A stretch of 64,000 nt of DNA from Curvibacter soli (GCF_029211125.1 NZ_JARGEN010000043.1:62001-126000), one strand, 5' to 3'; positions 8,301-16,457 are shown, counted from the first letter of the stretch. Program-made: numbers and translations. The notes: generated by a model not told the origin, from the sequence alone.

Positions 8301-11120
8301 CTCCAGGGCCTGGGCGTGTCCAAGGGCTTCGAGCCGGCCTACGTCGCGCCCAACCAGACCTCGCGGCTGAAGATCCGGCTGGTCAACACCTTCAACCCCT
8401 CCATCGTGAGCCCCACGATCCTGACCGGCGTCACCTATACCGATGCGCTGCCCGCGGGCCTCGTCTTCGCCACGCCCGCGAATCCGACCACCACCTGCAC
8501 GGGCGCAACGGTGAACGTCAACACCGTCGCACAGGCCGTCACGCTGACCGGCGTGACGCTGGTGCCGGGCAACAGTTGCGATCTGGAGGTGGACGTGACC
8601 ACGTCCGCGCTGGGCCAGTACCTGAACAGCCTGCCGGCGCACTCCGTCACCACAGACCAGGGCATCACCAACGAGGAGCCCGGCGAGTCCACGCTGCACG
8701 CGGTGCTCGCGCCCACGGTCGCCAAGAGCTTCAGCCTGACGACGGTCACTGCGGGGCAGACCACGCAGCTCATCGTCACGGTGAGCAACCCCGACGCGGC
8801 AGTGGCATTGACCGGCGTGACGCTGCCGGACAACCTGCCCCCCGGCCTGGCCGTGGCCAACCCCGCCAACACCAGCACGACCTGCACCGGTGGCGTGGTG
8901 GCGGCGCTGCCGGGCGCCGCCAAGGTCACGCTCAACGGCGCCACGGTGCCGGCTGGCGGCAACTGCGAGTTCCGCGTGGCCGTGGTGGCATCGGAACCGG
9001 GCGCGTTCACCAACACCATCGGCGCGGGCGCCATCCAGAGCGACCAGGGCCTGACCAACGGCAACCCCGCCGACGCCACCCTGACCGTACTGACCGCGCC
9101 CACCGTACAGAAGGCGTTTGCCCCTGCGCAGATCGCGTCGGGGGGCATCAGCACACTGACCATCACCCTGGGTAACGCAAACACCACGCCGGTCACGCTC
9201 ACGGCCGCCCTGGTCGACGCGCTGCCGGGCCAGGTGGTCGTCGCCGGCACGCCCAACGTCGGCGGCACCTGCACGGCCGCCTCGGTGACGGCGACCGCGG
9301 GGGCCATTGAAGTGCGCTACGCCAGCGGCGCCGCCATCCCGGCGGGTGGCTGCACGATCACGGTGGATGTCACCTCGTCCACCATGAGGGCCTATACCAA
9401 CACCATCGCCGCCGGCCAGTTGAAAACCAGCGCCGGCACCAACCCCGAGCCGGCGGTCGCCACGCTGGGCGTGGGTCAGCCCGCAGCGCCGACCGTGGTC
9501 AAGTCCTTCAGTCCCACGACCATCGACAAAGGGGGCCTGTCGACGCTGACCATCCTGCTGGGCAACCCCAATGCCACCGCGCTCACCTTGGCCAGCGCCA
9601 TGACCGACACCCTGCCCACGGGCGTGGTGGTAGCCACGCCGGCTGTGATCGGCGGCAGTTGCCCGAGCGCCAGTGTCACCGCCACGGCGGGTAGCGGCAG
9701 CGTGGTCTATGCCGCAGGCGCGACGATTCCCGTGAGCGGCTGCACGATCACCGTGCAGGTCACGTCGGCCACGGCGGGCTCGTATACCAACAACATCGAT
9801 GCCGGTGCTTTGATTACCAATGAAGCGGGCGCCAATCCGGTGCCGGCCCAGGCAGGGCTGGTGGTGAAAACGTCGGTGGACCCGACGGTGCAGAAGGCGT
9901 TCGCGCCATCCACCATCAACCCCGGCGGCGTGTCCAGACTCACCATCACGCTGGGCAACGGCAATGCCAGCGCCGCCACACTGACGGCGGATCTCGTGGA
10001 TACCCTGCCGGCCAATGTGCTGGTGGCCACGCCGCCCGCCGTCGCCGGCACCTGCCCCAGCGCCAGCGTCGTGGCGGCGGCCGGCGGCACGAGCGTGGCC
10101 TACAAGAGCGGTGCCGCCATTCCGCCCGGCGGCTGCACGATCGAAGTCAACGTCACCTCCAGTGTGTCGGGCGGCCCCTACACCAACACCATCGCGGCGG
10201 GCGACCTGAAGACCTCGCTGGGCACCAATGGCGCGCCGGCCACGGCCGACCTGCTGGTCAACCCGGGCCAGCCGCCCAGCGTCAGCAAGAGCTTTGCGCC
10301 CGCGAGCATCGTGGCGGGCCAAAAGTCCACGCTCACCATCGCGCTGGGCAACGGCAACGCGGGCGCGGCCACTCTGACGGCGGACCTGGTGGACAGCCTG
10401 CCCGCAGGCGTGACCGTGGCCACGCCGCCTGCCATCGCCGGCACCTGCCCCAGCGTCGCCACCAACGTCACGGCGGTGGCCGGCGGCACGAGCGTGGCCT
10501 ACAAGAGCGGCGCCACCATTCCGCCCGGCGGCTGCTCGATCCAGGTGGCGGTGACCAGCAGCACGCTCGGCACGGTGACCAACACCATCGCCACGGGGGC
10601 GCTGCAAACCGACCTCGGCAACAACACGGTCGGCACCAGTGCGAACCTGACGGTCACGAGCAGCGATCCGGGTGCCGTGGCCTCGGTCGCCGGCACCGTG
10701 TACCACGACCGCAACGACAACGGCGCCATCGATGGCGGCGGCGAGGAAGGCATCGCCGGCGTCGAGATCCGCCTCATGCAGGCTGGGGCCGTCGTCGCCA
10801 CGACCACCACCGACGCGGGCGGCCACTACAGCTTCACCAACCTGGCGCCCGGTACCTACACGGTGGCCGAAATCCAGCCCGCGGGCTGGGACGACGGCAA
10901 GGACACTGCCGGCAGCAAGGGTGGTACGACGGGCAACGACATCATCAGCAACATCGTGCTGGTCGGTGGCGACGCCGCCACGGACTACAACTTCGGCGAA
11001 CACCGTCCGGCCACCCCCACGGCCATCCCGACGCTGAGCCAGTACAGCCTGATGCTGCTGGCATTGCTGATGATGGCCTGGGTATATCGGCAGCACCGCG
11101 CCGCCGCCGCGAAGCGCTGA
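5364..11120 (+). CDS. Giant secreted repeat protein with IPTL-CTERM sorting signal
   Basis: The protein has 1918 residues. A signal peptide (basic MKFTLGLRRHF, then a hydrophobic stretch to AMA near residue 36) precedes 13 tandem DUF11-like beta-sandwich repeats of about 120-130 residues. Each repeat starts with a variant of KSFSPATIxxGxxSTLTI and carries the pattern DxLPxGxxVAxP; most have two Cys that could form a disulfide. Repeats 10-13 are the most alike. A C-terminal SdrD/Cna-B-like domain (GTVYHDRNDNGAIDGGGEEG) follows. The tail is IPTLSQYSLMLLALLMMAWV and then a basic end, the IPTL-CTERM signal that is thought to be processed by an exosortase-type enzyme. This predicts a surface or matrix adhesin. 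The ATG has a GGAGAG ribosome site at 5354-5359. The gene separates parA from parB; the specific ligand is unknown. Confidence 0.9.
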   Translation: MKFTLGLRRHFTPRAAVLRAAVFAAGMLAGGVAMATVTINEKFTPATIPQGDSSTYTIEIYNDAYVALTLANATALLGPSISVTTPVVLTNTCGGSVTAAPGANSAVVLTGGSIPAAVGATPGSCKIDVQVTSTVSGNHDVVIPANTDPDAATAGFQALQAGVSVSNDTSATVTLLVTALAAPTGSKSFTPASSYVDVPTTLKITLANPNGTATMPLTSFIDTLPTNMAVAPTPNASVTCSGTGFVNGAVAANAGDTVVTLTGGTIGQSGTCVVSVDVVASATGTLTNSLAAGAIGNTRGLSSPAFSQSLPVSAPVALAKSFSPAVIPVGQPSQMTIKVTNNGAVPLNNTAFTDTLPANTQVATPPNGSVTCTAGGTAGTFTPAANDTAVSLSGATVPAGGGSCTLTVDVTATAEGVFTNTIPADAVSYNSVSGSPATSANLTAYAQLQVAKSVAPSQIAPGQWAEFTVSIYNYSGSDVTGASLTDSLPSVSGHQMVLDYSASPTGCSFTFTPSGTQNADGMAVLYGTGGTIPAATGTTPGSCQVKFRARAPAGAPVNTTFTNSLPIHTAVTGVGGSNTNSVSRNVAVVDAVVLGKSFAPASIYQGQTSTLTLTVANRYVNNLTAVAITDNLPAGLVLAADPAATNTCGGSLQAYPGDNQVTLTGASVTARPGNAVDTSCTITVQVTGTALGTHTNTIAPGDFSTSGGTIPAAVSANLAITAGLSATKSFSPAAVAPGGTARVTVHVTNQTPGALSNVSVNDPLSGGLAVANPANAASSCGGSPVVTANPGAASARLDGAALAPQASCDFSFDVTTTSGAGPWNNTIPAGNITSAQGPYNSAAVAANLGTQTASLALNKSFNPVIVTGNQPSLLTIDVVNSSGVPISGASFTDVFPAGIVVYSVPGAQTTCPGGTVAAAPGGTQVSLTGATLAAGATCQVKVTVTSIAFLNLTNTIPAGSVKSQGGYTNAGATSATLSTLQGLGVSKGFEPAYVAPNQTSRLKIRLVNTFNPSIVSPTILTGVTYTDALPAGLVFATPANPTTTCTGATVNVNTVAQAVTLTGVTLVPGNSCDLEVDVTTSALGQYLNSLPAHSVTTDQGITNEEPGESTLHAVLAPTVAKSFSLTTVTAGQTTQLIVTVSNPDAAVALTGVTLPDNLPPGLAVANPANTSTTCTGGVVAALPGAAKVTLNGATVPAGGNCEFRVAVVASEPGAFTNTIGAGAIQSDQGLTNGNPADATLTVLTAPTVQKAFAPAQIASGGISTLTITLGNANTTPVTLTAALVDALPGQVVVAGTPNVGGTCTAASVTATAGAIEVRYASGAAIPAGGCTITVDVTSSTMRAYTNTIAAGQLKTSAGTNPEPAVATLGVGQPAAPTVVKSFSPTTIDKGGLSTLTILLGNPNATALTLASAMTDTLPTGVVVATPAVIGGSCPSASVTATAGSGSVVYAAGATIPVSGCTITVQVTSATAGSYTNNIDAGALITNEAGANPVPAQAGLVVKTSVDPTVQKAFAPSTINPGGVSRLTITLGNGNASAATLTADLVDTLPANVLVATPPAVAGTCPSASVVAAAGGTSVAYKSGAAIPPGGCTIEVNVTSSVSGGPYTNTIAAGDLKTSLGTNGAPATADLLVNPGQPPSVSKSFAPASIVAGQKSTLTIALGNGNAGAATLTADLVDSLPAGVTVATPPAIAGTCPSVATNVTAVAGGTSVAYKSGATIPPGGCSIQVAVTSSTLGTVTNTIATGALQTDLGNNTVGTSANLTVTSSDPGAVASVAGTVYHDRNDNGAIDGGGEEGIAGVEIRLMQAGAVVATTTTDAGGHYSFTNLAPGTYTVAEIQPAGWDDGKDTAGSKGGTTGNDIISNIVLVGGDAATDYNFGEHRPATPTAIPTLSQYSLMLLALLMMAWVYRQHRAAAAKR

Positions 11121-11144
11121 CGCGCGTTTTCAACCAGAGGCGCA

Positions 11145-11181
11145 GCGCCGCCGCCATGCTGAACCGGCGTGGCGGCGGCGC
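11145..11181 (+). terminator. GC-rich hairpin after the giant surface-protein gene
   Basis: GCGCCGCCGCCA (11145-11156) pairs perfectly with TGGCGGCGGCGC (11170-11181) around a 13-base loop, starting 24 bp after the stop. It lacks a U-run, so it may be an attenuator or an mRNA 3-prime stabiliser rather than a classical terminator. Confidence 0.5.
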
Positions 11182-11225
11182 AGCCGTTTCCGCGCCATGC
11201 TTTGCGGCAGAATGGCGGCAACGGG

Positions 11226-11337
11226 CGGGTGCATGGCGCTCTCACCCACGGGGTGAGCCCCATCGAAGCCGTCAACGCTTGATTTCATGCGGCCTGGCAA
11301 GGGATGCAAAGCGGTCTCGACTGCCGTTTCCGGGTTA
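11226..11337 (+). repeat. Family A repeat, copy A2
   Basis: Shares the interior of A1 and A4 (ctctcacccacggggtgagc, then ccatcgaagc, then catgcggcctggcaagggat) and ends in a mutated right terminus, CGACTGCCGTTTCCGGGTT. The left terminal repeat is missing, so this is a truncated copy. Confidence 0.75.
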
Positions 11338-11353
11338 AAGGCCAAATTGCCCT

Positions 11354-11395
11354 TCAGCGCTTGATATACCTGCGCTGGCAGCTATCAAAACAGTA
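11354..11395 (-). repeat. Family B repeat, copy B3
   Basis: cagcgcttgatatacctgcg followed by ctggcagctatcaaaa is the inverted form of the ATAGCTGCCAGCGC...AAGCGCTG palindrome seen elsewhere in the window. It ends right before the hydrolase ATG and may form part of its leader. Confidence 0.5.
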
Positions 11396-11397
11396 GT

Positions 11398-11934
11398 ATG
11401 AACTCCACCCCCGTCCTCCTCCTGCCCGGCTGGCTGAACAGCGGCCCGGGCCATTGGCAAAGCCGCTGGGAGCAACTGTACGGCTACCAGCGCGTGGAGC
11501 AGCACGACTGGCGGCGCCCGCTGCGCGGCGACTGGAACGCACGGCTGGAAGACATGGTGCTCGCCGCCACGGAGCCCGCCGTGCTGGTGGCCCACAGCCT
11601 GGGCTGCATCCTTGCCGCCGCCTGGGCCGCGCATTCGCGCAACACGCGGCGCGTCAAGGGCGCGCTGCTGGTGGCGCCCGGCGACGTGGAACGTGCGGAC
11701 CTGGCGCCGCTGCTGCCGGGCTGGCAGCCCATCGCGCGCCAGCCGCTGCCGTTCCCCGCCGTGCTGGTGGGCAGCACCGACGACCCGTACTGCGCGCCGG
11801 CGCGCGCCGAAGGTCTGGCGCGGGACTGGGGCGCGCGCTTCGTCAACGCGGGCGCGCAGGGCCACATCAACGCCGAATCGGGCCTGGGCGACTGGCCCCA
11901 GGGGCATGCGCTGCTGCGCGAACTCATGGATTGA
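11398..11934 (+). CDS. RBBP9/YdeN-family serine hydrolase
   Basis: A 178-residue single-domain alpha/beta hydrolase. The N-terminal VLLLPGWLNSGPGHWQSRWE is characteristic of the RBBP9/YdeN family. The nucleophile is Ser67 in VAHSLGC, the acid is probably Asp in STDDPYC near residue 126, and the His is in GHINAESGLGDWP near residue 156. Substrates of this family in bacteria are not established. It lies 11 bp upstream of parB on the same strand and was probably part of an ancestral parA-hydrolase-parB arrangement before the giant surface gene. The 5-prime leader holds repeat sequence rather than a clear promoter. Confidence 0.85.
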   Translation: MNSTPVLLLPGWLNSGPGHWQSRWEQLYGYQRVEQHDWRRPLRGDWNARLEDMVLAATEPAVLVAHSLGCILAAAWAAHSRNTRRVKGALLVAPGDVERADLAPLLPGWQPIARQPLPFPAVLVGSTDDPYCAPARAEGLARDWGARFVNAGAQGHINAESGLGDWPQGHALLRELMD

Positions 11935-11945
11935 AACACGACGAC

Positions 11946-12866
11946 ATGGCAACCAAGAAACCCAAGGGCCTGGGCCGCGGCCTGGAAGCGCTGCTCGGCC
12001 CCAGGGCCAGCGAGTCCCCCGCCACGGAAACCGCCGCCCCGGGCGCGCCCAGCACACTGACGCTCGCCGAGATGGTGCCGGGCCAGTACCAGCCGCGCAC
12101 GCGCATGGACGAAGGCGCCCTGTACGAGCTGGCCGAGTCGATCAAGGCCCAGGGCATCATGCAGCCGATACTCGTGCGGCGGCTGGCCGAAGGCGAGAAC
12201 GCGGGCAAGTACGAAATCATCGCCGGCGAGCGGCGCTTCCGCGCAGCCCGGCTCGCCGGGCTCGACACGGTGCCCGTGCTGGTGCGCGAGGTGCCCGACG
12301 AGGCAGCGGCCGCCATGGCGCTGATCGAGAACATCCAGCGCGAAGACCTCAACCCGCTCGAAGAGGCGCAGGGCCTGGCGCGGCTGGTGAAGGAGTTCGG
12401 ACTCACCCACGAGCAGGCCGCGCAGGCCGTGGGCCGCTCGCGCAGCGCGGCCAGCAACCTGCTGCGCCTGCTCAACCTGGCCGAGCCGGTGCAGACCATG
12501 CTCATGGCCGGCGACCTGGACATGGGCCACGCGCGCGCGCTGCTGGCGCTCGACCGCGCCGCGCAGATCACGACGGGCAACCAGATCGTGGCGAAGAAGC
12601 TGTCGGTGCGCGAGGCCGAGGCGCTTGTCAAGAAAATCGGCGCCGAGTTCAATCTGGTGTCGCCCAGGCCCAAGCCGGAAAAATCGCGCGACGTCCGGCG
12701 CATCGAGGACGAGCTGGCCGACCTGCTGACCGCGCAGGTGGAGGTGCGCGTGAAAAAGCGCACGAAGCGCGCCGGGCGCATCGAGGAACTCGGCGAGCTC
12801 GCCATACACTTCGGCTCGCTCGATGAGCTCAACGGACTGATCGACCGCCTGCGCGCACTGTCATGA
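11946..12866 (+). CDS. parB: Chromosome-partitioning protein ParB
   Basis: A 306-residue ParB/Spo0J CTPase that binds parS and spreads. After the N-terminal MATKKPKGLGRGLEALLG, which stimulates ParA, comes the CTP-binding/ParB-N domain with GERRFRA at residues 94-100 and ENIQREDLNPLEEA. A helix-turn-helix (THEQAAQAVGRSRSAASNLL) near residues 155-175 reads parS. The C-terminal dimerisation segment is complete. Three parS or parS-like sites lie 7.7-8.9 kb upstream in mnmG and rsmG. The gene follows the hydrolase by 11 bp. Confidence 0.97.
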   Translation: MATKKPKGLGRGLEALLGPRASESPATETAAPGAPSTLTLAEMVPGQYQPRTRMDEGALYELAESIKAQGIMQPILVRRLAEGENAGKYEIIAGERRFRAARLAGLDTVPVLVREVPDEAAAAMALIENIQREDLNPLEEAQGLARLVKEFGLTHEQAAQAVGRSRSAASNLLRLLNLAEPVQTMLMAGDLDMGHARALLALDRAAQITTGNQIVAKKLSVREAEALVKKIGAEFNLVSPRPKPEKSRDVRRIEDELADLLTAQVEVRVKKRTKRAGRIEELGELAIHFGSLDELNGLIDRLRALS

Positions 12867-12874
12867 CAATTGCC

Positions 12875-12992
12875 CATGCCATGGTGCTCGCACACCACCC
12901 GCAGCCGCTGCGACTGGCGCAGCCCAATGCCATGGATACTGCGCAACCAGCGGCTTTGCCGGGCCGCTGGCATCGCCCCCGGTCGCCTTCGG
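12875..12992 (-). repeat. Family D repeat, copy D1
   Basis: Reverse-complement relative of the sequence at 53528-53655: ctggcgcagcccaatgccat, then actgcgcaaccagcggcttt, then gccgggccgctgg. It fills the space just after parB. Confidence 0.65.
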
Positions 12993-13030
12993 CGGGCGCG
13001 CAACGACGACACCGAACCAGAGAGGGAACC

Positions 13031-13120
13031 ATGAAAAAGACACCGACCACCCGCCGCCGCGTGCCGCGGGTCGCCACCCCCGGCGCCGCGAACCTGCGGC
13101 ACAGCCAGCCCGGCCGCTGA
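13031..13120 (+). CDS. Possible 29-residue basic peptide
   Basis: ATG at 13031 is preceded by GAGAGGGAACC, a good ribosome site, and encodes MKKTPTTRRRVPRVATPG followed by a short hydrophilic tail. Nine of 29 residues are Arg or Lys and there is no membrane segment. It ends 17 bp before the methyltransferase ATG, so it may be a leader peptide or a chance reading frame. No family is recognised. Confidence 0.3.
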   Translation: MKKTPTTRRRVPRVATPGAANLRHSQPGR

Positions 13121-13137
13121 GCCCGCGCCGCCGCGCC

Positions 13138-14097
13138 ATGCCTCGTCTGCGCCTGCCCTGGCCTTTGCCCGCGCTGCTGGGCTGGGGCGGCGCATGGGCG
13201 CTGTTCATCGCCCTGCGCGCGCTGGGGCTGCGCGACGATGTGGCGCTGGTGCTGGCCTGCCTGGCGGGTGTCGCGGCCAGCGCCTGGGGTGCCACCTGGT
13301 GGCGGCGGCTGTGCATCGCGGCGGGGTTCCCGCTGTCGCTGGCCTTGTCGGGCCTGGTGGCGCTGCCGGGCTGGGCCTGGCTGCTGCCGCTGGCGCTGGG
13401 GCTGCTGGTGTACCCGCTCAACGCCTGGCGCGACGCGCCGCTGTTCCCCACGCCCCTGCATGCGCTGCACCGCCTGCCCGCGCATGCCCCGCTGCGCGAA
13501 GGCGCCGCCGTGCTCGACGCCGGCTGCGGCCTCGGCCATGGCCTGCGCGCCCTGCGCCGCGCCTACCCGGCGGCGCGGCTGCACGGGGTGGAATGGAGCT
13601 GGCCGCTGCGCCTGCTGTGCGGCCTGCGCTGCCCATGGGCGCGGGTCTGGCGCGGCAACATCTGGCGGCTCGACTGGAGCCCCTACGCGCTGGTGTACCT
13701 GTTCCAGCGGCCCGAAAGCATCGCGCGCGCGGCGCTCAAGGCCCAGGCCCAGATGCGCCCCGGCGCCTGGCTCGCCAGCCTGGAGTTCGAGGCGGCCGAA
13801 TGGCAGCCCGCCGCCTGCGTGCGCGCGGCGGACGGGCGGCCCGTGTGGCTCTACCGCATGCCCATGCAGTCGCGCGACACGCCGGCCGCAGACGAGGCCG
13901 CGCGGCCACCGGATGGCGGCAATGCACGGGAGCTTTTTGCTGGTGTGGCGTGCGCGTCCGGCCATCCCGTCCTGACCCGGCTCAGGCCCGAGATCATCAC
14001 GATGAGGGCCGGGCTCCAGCCAGGGCGACGCACTCCACGAGGTCCAGTGCGGCCAGCCGCAGGAACTGCCCGGCATTGGTGCGCACCCGCAGCTTGA
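13138..14097 (+). CDS. Membrane-anchored class I SAM-dependent methyltransferase
   Basis: The frame encodes 319 residues. The first 100 or so form about four hydrophobic segments (FPLSLALSGLVALPGWAWLL is typical). A cytoplasmic domain follows with the SAM-binding motif VLDAGCGLGHGLRALRRAYP near residues 124-143, then HGVEWSWPLRLLCGLRC and a conserved LYRMPM. The substrate is unknown. The last 60 or so residues (after LYRMPMQSRDT) are low-complexity and Arg-rich and read across DNA that looks like a gene tail on the other strand. The original protein may have ended near residue 245, and the present C-terminus may come from a frameshift or fusion. Confidence 0.75.
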   Translation: MPRLRLPWPLPALLGWGGAWALFIALRALGLRDDVALVLACLAGVAASAWGATWWRRLCIAAGFPLSLALSGLVALPGWAWLLPLALGLLVYPLNAWRDAPLFPTPLHALHRLPAHAPLREGAAVLDAGCGLGHGLRALRRAYPAARLHGVEWSWPLRLLCGLRCPWARVWRGNIWRLDWSPYALVYLFQRPESIARAALKAQAQMRPGAWLASLEFEAAEWQPAACVRAADGRPVWLYRMPMQSRDTPAADEAARPPDGGNARELFAGVACASGHPVLTRLRPEIITMRAGLQPGRRTPRGPVRPAAGTARHWCAPAA

Positions 14098-14209
14098 GTT
14101 CCAAACGGAATGGAAAACACTGCAATGGCTGCGTGGCCGATGGTGCAAGAAAATACGGCGCCGGCGCATCATATGATGTGCGGCTTTACAACCCAGAGGA
14201 TGCATTTGA

Positions 14210-15265
14210 ATGCGTAACAAAAGGACTTGGGCCGCCTGCGGCCTCGTGGCTACTTTGTCGGCACTGGCCGGTTGCGTAACCACTGACATGAAGATGGGCA
14301 GCGCCGACGCCAAAACCGTGGCCACCGGCAGCGCGGCGGGTGCCGCCACCGACAATGCCAGCGGGCAACTGGAGCGCTGCAGTGCTCCCTTGGGTACGGT
14401 TTCGCTGGTGGAAAACCAGCAAGCCGGCTGGTACACCATCCTGCGCAACGAATACAAACTGCCGCCCACGGCCAACCTTCTGCGGTTGCTGGTACAGCAG
14501 TCCAACTGCTTCGTTGTGGTGGAGCGTGGCGCAGCCGGCATGAACGCCATGGGCCGCGAGCGTGCGCTCATGCAGTCGGGCGAAATGCGCCAAGGCAGCA
14601 ATTTTGGCGCGGGCCAGATGGTTGCATCCGACTATGGCCTGTCGCCAGAAATCATTTTCCAGAACAACAATGCGGGGGGCGGCAGCGCCGCCATCGGCGG
14701 GCTGATTGGCGGCCGTGCGGGCGGGGTGCTGGGTGCCTTGGGCGGCAGCATGAATACCAAGGAAGCCAGCGCCTTGCTCACCCTGGTCGACAACCGCTCG
14801 GGCGTGCAGGTGGCGGCTTCGGAGGGCAGCGCCTCCAAGACCGACTTCGGCGCAATGGGAAGCCTGTTCGGCAGCTCCGCCGGCGGCGCCTTGGGCGGCT
14901 ACAGCAACACGGCCGAAGGCAAGGTCATCTCGGCCGCCTTCATGGATGCCTTCAACCAAATGGTGCGCGCGCTGCGCAGCTACAAAGCGCAAAGCGTGCA
15001 GGGCCAGGGGCTGGGCGGCGGCGGCCGGCTTGGCGTGGACGGTGGCGCAGCCCCGTCGCAAACCTCCGCAGCGGGTGCCGCCGGCACGGTCATGTCGCTC
15101 CAGAGCGCGCAAAGCAAGCTCAACCAACTGGGCTACAAGACCGGTACGCCCGATGGCGCCATGGGCCCGCGCACCGCAGCCGCGCTACGCAATTTCCAGA
15201 AAGACCGTGGCCTGGAACAGACGGGCCGCCTAGACGCCGCGACCTCGCGCGAACTCTCCAAGTAG
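14210..15265 (+). CDS. CsgG-like lipoprotein with C-terminal peptidoglycan-binding domain
   Basis: A 351-residue lipoprotein. The signal peptide ends in a lipobox with Cys22 (LSALAGC). The middle resembles CsgG/HfaB: NQQAGWYTILRNEYKLPPTA, SNCFVVVERGAAGMNAMGRE, then gly-rich segments and ALLTLVDNRSGVQVAASEGS. Residues 295-350 form a PG_binding_1 domain (QSKLNQLGYKTGTPDGAMGP). CsgG-type proteins form outer-membrane secretion pores or periplasmic assemblies; the added domain should tether this one to the cell wall. The ATG at 14210 is preceded by CAGAGGA; an ATG at 14199 leads to an immediate stop. It stands alone, with no curli subunit gene nearby. Confidence 0.82.
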   Translation: MRNKRTWAACGLVATLSALAGCVTTDMKMGSADAKTVATGSAAGAATDNASGQLERCSAPLGTVSLVENQQAGWYTILRNEYKLPPTANLLRLLVQQSNCFVVVERGAAGMNAMGRERALMQSGEMRQGSNFGAGQMVASDYGLSPEIIFQNNNAGGGSAAIGGLIGGRAGGVLGALGGSMNTKEASALLTLVDNRSGVQVAASEGSASKTDFGAMGSLFGSSAGGALGGYSNTAEGKVISAAFMDAFNQMVRALRSYKAQSVQGQGLGGGGRLGVDGGAAPSQTSAAGAAGTVMSLQSAQSKLNQLGYKTGTPDGAMGPRTAAALRNFQKDRGLEQTGRLDAATSRELSK

Positions 15266-15391
15266 GGCGACACCACCGCCGGCCCCATGACCCCGGGCCG
15301 GCGATGCGGCACGCCACGCTTGCCGCCCGGCTCTGATGTGATGGGCACCCCCGCTTGCCGCGCAAGCACCGGGTACGAAAGGACACCGCGC

Positions 15392-16351
15392 ATGCCAACA
15401 GAACCTTCTGGCGCGACCACCCCCGCGCAAAGCCAGCGCCTCAAGATCGCCGTCATGGGCGCGGGCTCCGTCGGCGGCTACTTCGGCGGCCTGCTGGCCC
15501 GTGCCGGGCACGGCGTGGTACTGATCGGGCGGCCCGCGCACGTGCAGGCCATCGAGCAGCACGGCCTGCGCCTGGAGGCGCGGGGCTTCGACGGCCACAT
15601 ACCGCTGCAAGCCAGCACCGAGGCCAGCGCCGTGCAGGGCGCGGACGTGGTGCTGCTGTGCGTCAAGTCCACCGACACCGAAGCCGCCGCCGCGCAGATC
15701 CTGCCGCACCTGGCGCCCGGCGCGCTGGTGCTCACACTGCAAAACGGCGTGGACAACGACGAGCGCGTGCGCGCCGTGCTCGGCCCCGCGCACGAAGTGG
15801 CCGCCGCCGTGGTCTACGTGGCCACCTCCATGCCCGGCCCCGGCCACGTGAAGCACCATGGCCGCGGCGAGCTGGTCATCGCGTCCTCGCCCCGCAGCGC
15901 CGAGGCGGCGCGGCAGTTCGCCGCCGCCGGCATCCCCACTGAAATATCGGACAACGTGCGCGGCGCGCTGTGGGCCAAGCTGGTCGTCAACTGCGCCTAC
16001 AACGCGATCTCGGCCATCGCGCAACTGCCCTACGGCGTGCTGGTGCAAGGCGCGGGCGTGGCCGATGCGATGCGCGACGTGGTGGCCGAATGCCTGGCCG
16101 TGGCGAAGGCCGACGGCGTGCAGATCCCCGGCGACGTGGAGGCCGCCGTGCGCGGCATCGCGCAATCCATGCCGGGCCAGTATTCGTCCACCGCGCAGGA
16201 CGTGGCGCGCGGCAAGCCCAGCGAGATCGACCATCTCAACGGCTACGTGGTGCGGCGCGGGGCCGCGCTGGCCGTGCCCGTGCCGGTGAACCGGGCGCTG
16301 TGGGCGCTGGTGAAGCTGGTGGAAAGCCGGCGGGGTTCGCATACCCCCTAG
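15392..16351 (+). CDS. panE: 2-dehydropantoate 2-reductase family protein
   Basis: A 319-residue ketopantoate reductase-fold protein. After a 17-residue leader comes the NADP-binding motif KIAVMGAGSVGGYFGGLLA, then LLCVKSTDTE, LQNGVDN (catalytic-region motif), the Lys-containing ALWAKLVVNCAYNAISA and the terminal SSTAQDVARGKPSEIDHLNG. The last two match the family blocks holding the catalytic Lys and the substrate-binding Ser/Glu. It would reduce 2-dehydropantoate to pantoate for CoA synthesis, but many genomes of this group carry several paralogues with other 2-oxoacid substrates. The ATG at 15392 was chosen because it is preceded by GAAAGGACA. It is convergent with the surface-protein genes. 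Confidence 0.82.
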   Translation: MPTEPSGATTPAQSQRLKIAVMGAGSVGGYFGGLLARAGHGVVLIGRPAHVQAIEQHGLRLEARGFDGHIPLQASTEASAVQGADVVLLCVKSTDTEAAAAQILPHLAPGALVLTLQNGVDNDERVRAVLGPAHEVAAAVVYVATSMPGPGHVKHHGRGELVIASSPRSAEAARQFAAAGIPTEISDNVRGALWAKLVVNCAYNAISAIAQLPYGVLVQGAGVADAMRDVVAECLAVAKADGVQIPGDVEAAVRGIAQSMPGQYSSTAQDVARGKPSEIDHLNGYVVRRGAALAVPVPVNRALWALVKLVESRRGSHTP

Positions 16352-16360
16352 GTACCATGC

Positions 16361-16389
16361 TGCCAGCGCACAAAAACAGGGCGCTGGCA
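16361..16389. terminator. Hairpin between convergent genes
   Basis: TGCCAGCGC (16361-16369) pairs perfectly with GCGCTGGCA (16381-16389) around an A-rich loop, just after the reductase stop. It could end transcription from both sides. The sequence is also related to the family B palindromes. Confidence 0.5.
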
Positions 16390-16457
16390 AGGCATACTCC
16401 CTGGTAGTATGGTTACGGCCCCGGTGCCCACGGTTTGTGCAGGGGCTTGCGCGCGCC

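Noticed and set aside
6705-11096. Very long open frame on the minus strand opposite the giant surface gene
   Set aside because: It is a shadow caused by GC-rich third positions: rich in Arg/Gly/His, no signal or domain, while the plus strand has clear domain repeats, signal peptide and sorting tail.
13975-14105. Minus-strand tail KLRVRTNAGQFLRLAALDLV
   Set aside because: Only about 35 codons, no start and no family assignment; kept only as support for the methyltransferase-fusion idea.
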